Part shown: positions 1 to 6,454 of the stretch, piece after piece
Layout: each line of letters starts with the position of its first letter
Position numbering within the stretch: the stretch's first letter is position 1
Source of the DNA: Chloroflexota bacterium
Lineage (GTDB): Bacteria > Chloroflexota > Dehalococcoidia > JACPQD01
Length of the DNA: 35,313 nucleotides
Direction of reading: 5' to 3'
Assembly: GCA_016190665.1 (NCBI GenBank)
Contig: JACPQD010000102.1
Span: 1 to 35,313, forward strand
Notes under the pieces: model-generated
Told to the model about the DNA's origin: nothing
Database searches by the model: none
The model's input: the letters and a program-made list of their open reading frames with translations, nothing else
Program-made: the position numbers and the translations under genes

Positions 1-50
1 CCCGCGGAGGGGAGAGGAAACTTGCGCTCTTCTGCGCAACTAGACACTAG
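1..50. repeat. Dispersed repeat, copy 1 (second copy 10749-10799)
   Basis: The first 50 bases closely match 10749-10799. Both read through a purine-rich GGGGAGAGGAAACTTGCGC core and end in a CACTAGT-like motif, with only a few differences. Both copies are intergenic. The window edge cuts into this copy, so its left boundary is unknown. The rest of 1-389 holds further repeats described separately, and I see no credible gene in it. Confidence 0.75.
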
Positions 51-97
51 TACCGCGTAACACTAATGTTTACGCTTTACCGAGCCCAAGAATAAGA

Positions 98-165
98 ACA
101 TGGATAAACAGGATGAACAGGATTAGAATCGCGCAAGTTATCTTGTCTATCCTATACATCCATGT
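98..165. repeat. Inverted repeat of the ATGGAT-ACAGGAT family
   Basis: The ends ACATGGAT (98-105) and ATCCATGT (158-165) are perfect inverted repeats. The interior carries ACAGGAT units on one side and matching ATCCT units on the other, so the whole could fold into an imperfect hairpin. Related copies lie at 351-381 and at 19502-19629. It is intergenic, with no coding potential. Confidence 0.75.
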
Positions 166-350
166 TGATATTCGGCCAATACGTATCAACGTCTGATACA
201 CGGTACTAGCCGCTCATGTCCTTTACCACCGTCGCGCCTTCTTTCGGTGTCCCGTCGGCGACTGCCCTGGTCTTCGAGACCGCGGTGGTCCGACGCGTTC
301 CCTCCCTGCACGACGGCTGTCAAATCCAGGGTGAACAGAGCCAATCATCG

Positions 351-381
351 TATCCTGTTCATCCTGTCCATCCATGTGAAT
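351..381. repeat. Half-copy of the ATGGAT-ACAGGAT repeat family
   Basis: This segment repeats the ATCCTGTTCATCCTGTCCATCCATG pattern in pieces: two ATCCTGT units followed by ATCCATGTGAA. The same order recurs at 19599-19629. It lies immediately downstream of the stop codon of the minus-strand cytochrome gene. Confidence 0.65.
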
Positions 382-389
382 CATTCCCC

Positions 390-1748
390 CTATTGCCCAT
401 ACCTCGACTTGTAGAAGTCCAGTATCTGGCTGACCTGCTCCTTGCTCAACCCCTTGGTGAACCAGTCGTGCTCGTTCATGGGATTGATAACGTCGTCCAC
501 AATCTTCCGGTCGAGGGCGCGCGCCTCCGGTACGAACTCCGTGTAGAACACCTTCGAAACGTCGTAGATGCCGTGCCACCAGGCGTAGTCCGGCCCGGCC
601 ATGGACGCTCCGTGGCGCGCGCGTCGCCCCTCGTGGTGCCACAGCTCGTAATAGGTCCACTTGATCTTGGCGTCGAAGGGCTGATCGGTCAGCTTGCCCG
701 CCGCCGTCAGCTTGTCCATGATCGTCTTGGCCGGCGTGGCGTACTTGGTGTTGTAGAGGTTCACGAGGGCGTCGAACTGGGCGTAGAAGTTCTTACCGAA
801 GTTCGGACTGTGGCATTGGACGCACACGTCGCTCATGCTCGCGCGCTTCTTCTCCCACTCCGGAAGCTTGGTCGATACCGCCGGACGCAGCGTCCAGCTT
901 ATGCGCGCGCCGATGTCGTGAGTTACGGGCTGGCTGGGCGTGGCGCTCATGTGGCAACTGGCGCAGGTCGGCCCGGCTGAGTAGTCCCGGCCGGGCATCC
1001 ACTGTCCCGCCGGAAGATCGATGTTGAGCTTCTGACCCGCTTGCGTGGCCTCGTAGTAGCGCGCCCCGTGTTTCGACTCCTGCCACACCTCCATCTGCGG
1101 GTGGTCGGGACCCAAGTGGCACTTGCCGCAGATCTCCGGCTGGCGCGCCTGGGCCACCGAGAAGATATGCCGCGAGTGGCAGGCCGTGCAGCTCCCCTTG
1201 CTGCCATCGGGATTGAGCCGTCCGATGCCCGTGTTGGGCCAGGTCGTCGGGTCGAGTTCGCCCGCTTTCGCCATGACCGTTGACCCGTGGCACTGTTTGC
1301 AGCCCACATTGGCGGCCGGGCCGCCGCCGATTATCTCACCGAGCATGTTATCGAGCGAGCCGATGAATTTCGCCCCGTCAGCATGTTGACTCGCCATGAA
1401 CTCGGAAGCCGCCCTGGCATGACAGGTCTGGCAGTCCTTGGGGGTGACGAGGACGACGATCTTGAAGCCGTTATGGTCCTTCACGTCTGGACGGTCCTTG
1501 CCGCTTGCCCCATGACATGAATTGCAGTCGACGCCCTTGGCGGCGTGCTTGCTGTCCTGCCAGTCCTTCACGGCGCCCGGCGCGGCGGTCTTGTGACAAT
1601 CGAGACAGGGCTGGCCTTCCTTGGAGACCACGGGAGCGGCCTTCTCCGTCTTAGGCACGGTTGCGGAAGTTGTCTCCTCGAAGGTGCACGCCGCCAGGGC
1701 GAAGCCGGCAAAGATAATTCCCATCATTGCTATCGCTCTTTTATACAT
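390..1748 (-). CDS. Octaheme cytochrome c lipoprotein, hydroxylamine oxidoreductase (HAO) family
   Basis: The 452-residue protein has a lipoprotein signal with lipobox LAAC (Cys21), so it is probably anchored outside the membrane. Eight CxxCH heme motifs start at residues 48, 75, 106, 150, 187, 207, 262 and 309, the count expected of HAO-type octaheme cytochromes. The C-terminal stretch around residues 370-392 (HHEGRRARHGAS, then DYAWWHG) looks like the conserved HAO-family end. Tyr388 is a candidate for the residue that cross-links to the catalytic heme in oxidative HAOs, but I cannot confirm the alignment. The family oxidises hydroxylamine or hydrazine, or reduces nitrite. Direction cannot be decided here. 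At 452 residues it is shorter than the Nitrosomonas enzyme. It is a single gene with its own promoter and no NrfH/quinol-oxidase partner next to it. Confidence 0.85.
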   Translation of the reverse strand: MYKRAIAMMGIIFAGFALAACTFEETTSATVPKTEKAAPVVSKEGQPCLDCHKTAAPGAVKDWQDSKHAAKGVDCNSCHGASGKDRPDVKDHNGFKIVVLVTPKDCQTCHARAASEFMASQHADGAKFIGSLDNMLGEIIGGGPAANVGCKQCHGSTVMAKAGELDPTTWPNTGIGRLNPDGSKGSCTACHSRHIFSVAQARQPEICGKCHLGPDHPQMEVWQESKHGARYYEATQAGQKLNIDLPAGQWMPGRDYSAGPTCASCHMSATPSQPVTHDIGARISWTLRPAVSTKLPEWEKKRASMSDVCVQCHSPNFGKNFYAQFDALVNLYNTKYATPAKTIMDKLTAAGKLTDQPFDAKIKWTYYELWHHEGRRARHGASMAGPDYAWWHGIYDVSKVFYTEFVPEARALDRKIVDDVINPMNEHDWFTKGLSKEQVSQILDFYKSRYGQ

Positions 1749-1786
1749 ATTTCACCCCACCCTTGAACTACATACTTCTTACCTCC

Positions 1787-1815
1787 ATTTTCGGTAATTA
1801 TTACCCAATCGTCAA
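1787..1815 (-). promoter_or_regulatory. Candidate sigma-70-type promoter for the octaheme cytochrome
   Basis: Read on the minus strand there is a -35 TTGACG (1810-1815), a 17-bp spacer and a -10 GAAAAT (1787-1792). This lies about 40 bp upstream of the cytochrome start codon. A G-rich Shine-Dalgarno-like stretch precedes the ATG. Confidence 0.45.
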
Positions 1816-1869
1816 CAGCCTTTCTTTCCTGCTCCTTCTCCCCCGGTATCGGCGCTCTTCTCGCGCCTC

Positions 1870-1896
1870 TTGACAAGCCGCGAGGAATGCGATAAT
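1870..1896 (+). promoter_or_regulatory. Candidate promoter for the amidohydrolase operon
   Basis: A perfect TTGACA (1870-1875) is followed after 15 bp by GATAAT (1891-1896). The spacer is shorter than ideal. It sits about 70 bp upstream of the start at 1964 and diverges from the cytochrome promoter. Confidence 0.4.
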
Positions 1897-1963
1897 CTTG
1901 CCACAGCCCAAACCCCTGAGTCCTTGTTCGCGTCCCAACTTTGCCGTGGAAAGGGGCCTCCTG

Positions 1964-3388
1964 ATGGCTGATTTAGTCATAAAGAACGGTAGAGTGGTTA
2001 CCTCCGGCGGACTCATCTATGGCGGCCTGGCCATCGAGGGGGAGAAAATCGTCCGTGTCGGGGGCGATGCTAGCTTGCCCCAGGCCAGGAGGGTTATCAA
2101 CGCCGAGGGCAACTTCGTTGTCCCCGGGCTAATCGATCCCCATGTCCACATGAGCAGCGAGGAAGACGCTTCGCTGGAGGAGGGCATTCAGCAGAACTGG
2201 CCGGTGGAGACCGACGGCGCCATCCACGGCGGAGTTACCACCCTGGGACACTTCGTGGGGAAGCCCAAGGCGGCGCTGGTCCCCCTCCTGGAGAAGACCA
2301 TCTCCTACGGGGAACGTTTCTCGCGTATTGACTTCTTCTGCCACGCCTTCGTCCTCGACCAGGACCGTCTAGCGGAGTACCCGGAGCTCTGCCGCCGGGG
2401 CGTCACTTCCTTCAAACACCTCTTTAACGCTTATAAGCCGCGTGAGGGCGAGAAGCTGGCCTCCATGCTGGGAGGCCCAAGCGATGAGGGCATGCTCTTT
2501 CGCTCCCTGGAGTTCGCCGCAAGATATGGCTATCCAGCTATCTGCATGGTCCACTGCGAGGAGATCGATATCATCGAGGTGCTGGAAAACAGATTGCGCC
2601 AGGCGGGGAGGACCGACCTCCTCGCCTGGACAGAAGCCCGCCCCAACTTCACCGAGGCCATGAGGATCGTTCACGCCATGGAGATCGCCAAGGCGGTGGG
2701 CGCGCCCCTTTACATCGTCCACATCTCCAGCGCGGAAGGCGTGGACCTGGTGACCGAGGCCCGTCGCCAGGGGCACCGCATCTGGGGCGAGACGGGCCCC
2801 TCCTGGCTGACGCACACGGGTGAGATGGAAACGGAGATCGGGGGCTGGGGCAAGGTTAACCCCCCGCTGAGATACTCCCGCGACTGCGAACGGCTGTGGC
2901 GAGGTATCCTCGATGGCGGAATAACCAATATCGGCACCGACCATGGCATGGGCGGAAGAACGAGACTGAAGAAGGAAGGCGGCAAGGGCAAGCACAACAA
3001 CATCTGGGATAGCCGTCCCGGCATCAGGGGTGGTATGGAGCATATGCTCCCCTCGATGATGACCTACGGGGTGCTCGCCGGACGCATCTCGATCGAGGAC
3101 CTGGTACGCGTCTGCTCGACCAACACCGCCAGGGCTTTCGGGCTATACCCCAGAAAGGGAGTCCTGGCCCCAGGCTCGGACGCAGACATAGTTCTCGTGG
3201 ACCCGAACAAAGAAGTGACTATCGACAAGGACTTCTACCACTGCCTCTGTGAGGTGAGCATCTATGGGGGGTGGAAGGTGAAGGGGCTCGCCAGGACGAC
3301 TATACTCCGCGGCCAGGTGATGATGGAGGACTATGAAACTGTAGGCGCGCCGGGCAAGGGCAGATACGTGCCTTGCCGGGCGTACTAG
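1964..3388 (+). CDS. Cyclic amidohydrolase (hydantoinase/dihydropyrimidinase/allantoinase family)
   Basis: This 474-residue cytoplasmic enzyme of the amidohydrolase superfamily hydrolyses ring C-N bonds of cyclic amides, imides or ureides. The binuclear metal site is complete: His60-x-His62 in GLIDPHVH, Lys151 (carboxylated lysine, in SFKHL), His197 (MVHCEE), His253 (YIVHISS) and Asp326 (GTDHG). I chose the ATG at 1964, which begins MADLVIKNGRVV, the usual family start, with an AAGGGG ribosome site. An upstream in-frame start at 1898 would add 22 non-homologous residues. It is followed after 22 bp by the OsmC-like gene and then a molybdenum hydroxylase, so it likely acts in the same pathway, possibly opening a ring produced by hydroxylation. 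The exact substrate is unknown. Confidence 0.88.
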   Translation: MADLVIKNGRVVTSGGLIYGGLAIEGEKIVRVGGDASLPQARRVINAEGNFVVPGLIDPHVHMSSEEDASLEEGIQQNWPVETDGAIHGGVTTLGHFVGKPKAALVPLLEKTISYGERFSRIDFFCHAFVLDQDRLAEYPELCRRGVTSFKHLFNAYKPREGEKLASMLGGPSDEGMLFRSLEFAARYGYPAICMVHCEEIDIIEVLENRLRQAGRTDLLAWTEARPNFTEAMRIVHAMEIAKAVGAPLYIVHISSAEGVDLVTEARRQGHRIWGETGPSWLTHTGEMETEIGGWGKVNPPLRYSRDCERLWRGILDGGITNIGTDHGMGGRTRLKKEGGKGKHNNIWDSRPGIRGGMEHMLPSMMTYGVLAGRISIEDLVRVCSTNTARAFGLYPRKGVLAPGSDADIVLVDPNKEVTIDKDFYHCLCEVSIYGGWKVKGLARTTILRGQVMMEDYETVGAPGKGRYVPCRAY

Positions 3389-3410
3389 AACTGGAACGAC
3401 AGGCAGGATA

Positions 3411-3878
3411 ATGACCGCGCCAATTCATCCCAAGAATCCCGAGTCCCGGGTGAAGCTCTTCTGGCAAGAGGGGACACAGTCCGATGTCTACGTAAGAACG
3501 CATGGGCCTTTCACTGTCGATGAGCCCGCCGTGGTGGGCGGCACCGACACCGGGCCGCGGCCGACGGAATACCTGATGATAGGCTACGTAGGCTGACTAT
3601 CCGTCATTCTTAGCAAGGTTGCTAAGGAGGCCGGGTTCCGCTACAGCAATCTGGAGATGGAGGCGACGGGCGTGGTAGCCCCCTCGTGGGAGCCGGGCTC
3701 GGAGGGTCCCGGCCTCAAGTCCATCGCCTGCACGATACGGTTGAGGACCTCCGAGGGGAGCGAGCGTTTGAAGACCGTACAGGAGCAACTCGAAAAGCGA
3801 TGTCCCGTGGGCAACACTTTGCGTCGCGCCGGGGTCAAGATGGAAATAGACTGGCAAGTGACCTTCGAGGAGACATGA
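3411..3878 (+). CDS. OsmC-like peroxiredoxin, predicted selenoprotein (Sec62 encoded by TGA 3594-3596)
   Basis: The reading frame runs from ATG 3411 (AGGCAGGA ribosome site) to TGA 3876 and contains one internal in-frame TGA at 3594-3596 (codon 62). Without that codon it encodes a 155-residue OsmC/Ohr-fold protein. DTGPRPTEYL precedes the TGA, in the position where the family has its helix with the peroxidatic cysteine (E. coli OsmC Cys59). Downstream the same frame continues for 93 sense codons, including KRCPVGN with Cys131, matching the second conserved Cys-Pro motif. A SECIS-like hairpin lies directly after the TGA. The gene stops one base before the GTG of the next gene, implying translational coupling across the full frame. 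The family reduces organic or hydrogen peroxides. The alternative is a Cys-to-stop nonsense mutation. Confidence 0.8.
3597..3628 (+). promoter_or_regulatory. Predicted bacterial SECIS element
   Basis: Immediately 3' of the in-frame TGA (3594-3596) lies a perfect 7-bp stem, CTTAGCA (3609-3615) with TGCTAAG (3620-3626), closing an AGGT loop (3616-3619). The stem can be extended by a U-G and a U-A pair. Known bacterial SECIS elements have an apical loop 16-37 nt after the UGA with a G in its first two positions. Here the loop begins 19 nt after the UGA and has G at position 2. This would bind SelB and recode UGA to selenocysteine. Confidence 0.75.
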
Positions 3879-3879
3879 G

Positions 3880-6246
3880 GTGGCCGACCTATCCGTAGTG
3901 GGCAAGAGCGTGCTCCGGAAGGATGCCTGGGAGAAGGTGACCGGCAAGGGCAAGTACACCATTGACCTCAAGCTGCCGGGCATGCTCCACGCCAAGATAC
4001 TGCGCAGCCCCTATCCGCACGCCAGGATTCTGAGCATCGATACCTCTCGCGCCGAGAATCTGCCCGGCGTGAAGGCGGTAGTCACTGCCAGGGACGCGCC
4101 CAGCGTCAGAGACGGCAATTTCGTCTTCGACCAGTATATCCCGGCGCGCGATGTGGTGCGCTTCGTGGGCGAGCCGGTGGCCGCCGTGGCGGCCGTCACC
4201 AGGGAAGCAGCCGAGGAGGCTCTGGACCTGATTGACGTCGAGTACGAGGAACTCCCGGCCGTCTTTGACCTGGAGGAAGCCGGGAGCATGGAGCCACCGG
4301 CCGTTCTTCACCCGGACCTGGCCAAATACCGCAATGTCGAGGTGCAAAGCATCGGCGCGTCTTTCGAGGTGGAACGCCCGAATGTCCACAAGCACTTCAA
4401 GATACGCCATGGCGATATAGAGCGCGGCTTCAAAGAGGCCGATTTGATTCTAGAGGGGCGTTTCTCCCGCACCCGCATGCAGCATTGCCAGATGGAGCCC
4501 CACACTGCCATCGCCCAGGCTGAGCCCGACGGCGGACTGACGGTCTGGTCCGGGCGCCAGGGCATCTACCGCGCGAAGATGCAGCTCTCGTCGTGGCTGG
4601 GCATACCGGCGTCCAAGATAAGGGTCATCTGCCCCTACGTTGGCGGCGCGTTCGGGGGAAAGATCGCCGTCCGGCCGGAGCCTTTCGTTGCGCTTCTGGC
4701 GCTGAGGACCGGCAAACCGGTGAAGCTGACCTTTACCCGGGAAGAGGTCTTCGTCGGCGCCACGACGGAATCCCCCATGGTCATCTACCTGAAAGACGGA
4801 GTGAAGAAGGACGGGGCCATCGTCGCCCGGGAGATGACGGTGTTCCTCAATGGCGGGGCCTATGCCGATTACATGCCCCTCGTTACGCGCAACTGCGCCT
4901 TTGGCGCCGTCGGCAGCTACAAGACACCCAACTTCAAGTTCGATTCCTACGGCGTCTATACCAATGAGCCTATTGCCGGCCCCTTGCGGGGGCTGGGAAG
5001 CCAGCACGTCATCTGGGCCATCGAGTCGCACATGGATTTGATCGCCGAGAAGCTGGGCATCGATCCCGTGGAACTGCGCAAGAAGAACATCCTCCACGAG
5101 GGCGACGTTAACGTCACCGGCGAGATCACCCACAGCATCGCCGCCAGGGAGTGTCTGGAGGCGGTGGCGAAGGCCATCGACTGGGGCAAGCAGCCACTGC
5201 AGCCGGGCGGCGCCTGGCGGGTGGGCAAGGGCATAGCGCTGGGGAACAAATACAGTGTAGCGCCTACTGCCGCCTGCGCCATCGTGAAGGTCAACGAGGA
5301 CTGCATCATCGAGTTGCGCCATAGCGCCGAGGAGATCGGCCAGGGCGTGAACACCGTGCTGGCCCAGATGGTCGCCGAGGAATTCAGCCTGCCCATGGAA
5401 AACATCAAAGTGACTTTCACCGATACCGCGCTGACTCCTTACGACCCCGGCCCCTCCTCCAGCCGCGTGACGTACAACACGGGCAACGCCGTACGCCTGG
5501 CTTGTCAGGACGCCAAGCGCCAGATGTTTCAGATTGCGTCCTCCAGGCTCGAGGTGCCGCCGCACGAGCTCGAAACCCGCGCGGGCAAGGTATATATCAG
5601 GAGCGCACCGGACGTCTCCATGACCATCACTGACCTTTTCCGAACGGCGGGGCCCTGGGGCCGTGGCTTCCTGGAGAAGGGCGCTGAGATTCTGGGCAAG
5701 GCCACCTGGATTCAGGCCTTCACGCCTGAAGACAAGGAGACCGGCCAGATCGACCCGGCGCAGGCCCAGCGAGGCATGAGGTTGGTATCCTTCTGGATTC
5801 ACGGCGCCCAGGCCGTTGAGGCGGCCGTGAACGTGGAGACGGGACAGATAAAGGTGCTCAAGATGGCCTCCGCCTTCGATATGGGCCAACCCATCAACCC
5901 CAAACTGTGCGAGGCCCAGATCGAAGGAGGCGTGGGCATGGGAATCGGCTGGTCTCTTTTCGAAGAGTTGGCCATGGACAACGGCGTGGCGCTCAATCCG
6001 ACCTTCATGGACTACAAGGTCCCAAGCGTCGCCGAAATGCCCCACGTTGAGAACGTGGCGTCTTTCCTTATTTGCGCGCCGCACAAGGACGGGCCTTTCG
6101 GCGCCAAGGGCCTGGGGGAAGGCGCACTCACGCCAACCGCGCCTGCCATCGCCAGCGCCATCCATAACGCGGTTGGTGTTCGCATCCAGGACTTGCCTAT
6201 TACCAGGGAGAAGGTGCTGGAAGCCCTGAGACAGGTTTCCAGATAG
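3880..6246 (+). CDS. Molybdenum hydroxylase large subunit (xanthine dehydrogenase family), paralogue 1
   Basis: The 788-residue molybdopterin-binding subunit belongs to the xanthine dehydrogenase/aldehyde oxidase family. It hydroxylates a C-H bond, commonly next to nitrogen in a heteroaromatic ring, using water. Visible marks are the N-terminal Ald_Xan_dh_C type domain (residues about 18-130), the YVGGAFGGK motif near residue 252-261, GPLRGLG near 368 and the KGLGEGALTP region near 743-750 with the catalytic glutamate. It lacks the AYRCSFR loop of form I CO dehydrogenase. The start is GTG 3880 behind GAGGAGA, one base after the OsmC-like stop. No FAD-binding or 2Fe-2S subunit is encoded next to it, so electron-transfer partners must come from elsewhere. 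A closely related paralogue lies at 10814-13267. Confidence 0.88.
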   Translation: MADLSVVGKSVLRKDAWEKVTGKGKYTIDLKLPGMLHAKILRSPYPHARILSIDTSRAENLPGVKAVVTARDAPSVRDGNFVFDQYIPARDVVRFVGEPVAAVAAVTREAAEEALDLIDVEYEELPAVFDLEEAGSMEPPAVLHPDLAKYRNVEVQSIGASFEVERPNVHKHFKIRHGDIERGFKEADLILEGRFSRTRMQHCQMEPHTAIAQAEPDGGLTVWSGRQGIYRAKMQLSSWLGIPASKIRVICPYVGGAFGGKIAVRPEPFVALLALRTGKPVKLTFTREEVFVGATTESPMVIYLKDGVKKDGAIVAREMTVFLNGGAYADYMPLVTRNCAFGAVGSYKTPNFKFDSYGVYTNEPIAGPLRGLGSQHVIWAIESHMDLIAEKLGIDPVELRKKNILHEGDVNVTGEITHSIAARECLEAVAKAIDWGKQPLQPGGAWRVGKGIALGNKYSVAPTAACAIVKVNEDCIIELRHSAEEIGQGVNTVLAQMVAEEFSLPMENIKVTFTDTALTPYDPGPSSSRVTYNTGNAVRLACQDAKRQMFQIASSRLEVPPHELETRAGKVYIRSAPDVSMTITDLFRTAGPWGRGFLEKGAEILGKATWIQAFTPEDKETGQIDPAQAQRGMRLVSFWIHGAQAVEAAVNVETGQIKVLKMASAFDMGQPINPKLCEAQIEGGVGMGIGWSLFEELAMDNGVALNPTFMDYKVPSVAEMPHVENVASFLICAPHKDGPFGAKGLGEGALTPTAPAIASAIHNAVGVRIQDLPITREKVLEALRQVSR

Positions 6247-6330
6247 TGGGGCCGGGACAGAGCCCCGAATGGCCACTGATATTCGCAGCGCGAAGCGGAT
6301 TGATGAGCCTCGCAGGGGAGGCCGTCCGAG

Positions 6331-6363
6331 AGACCGCCGAGGTCTCTAAGACCTCGGTGGTCT
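6331..6363. repeat. Strong 15-bp hairpin in the 6247-6454 intergenic gap
   Basis: Arms 6331-6345 (AGACCGCCGAGGTCT) and 6349-6363 (AGACCTCGGTGGTCT) pair over 15 positions, with one G-U, around a 3-base CTA loop. It separates the molybdenum hydroxylase from the OYE gene. There is no T-run on the plus strand, so it may be an attenuator, an mRNA-stability element or a repeat unit rather than a standard terminator. Confidence 0.65.
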
Positions 6364-6454
6364 ATATGCACCCTCCCTTACGCCAACGCCGATCTTGTTA
6401 GCAGACTTCTGACTCAGAGTTGTAGTGATACTCCAACTGTGGCAGGGAGACGAG

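Noticed and set aside
216..980. 254-codon plus-strand frame at the left end
   Set aside because: It is antisense to the octaheme cytochrome, whose eight CxxCH motifs prove the minus strand is coding. The first part is repeat DNA.
3594..3596. TGA as an ordinary stop splitting two genes or a pseudogene
   Set aside because: It was considered, but conservation continues in the same frame, the stop sits on the catalytic cysteine position and a SECIS-like hairpin follows. Recoding is the better explanation, though not proven.
3880..6246. Form I carbon monoxide dehydrogenase CoxL
   Set aside because: The diagnostic AYRCSFR active-site loop is absent in both large subunits. The adjacent CoxG alone does not prove CO oxidation.
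4450..6276. 608-codon open frame on the minus strand
   Set aside because: It lies antisense to the molybdenum hydroxylase and has no motifs. Long antisense frames are expected in GC-rich genes.
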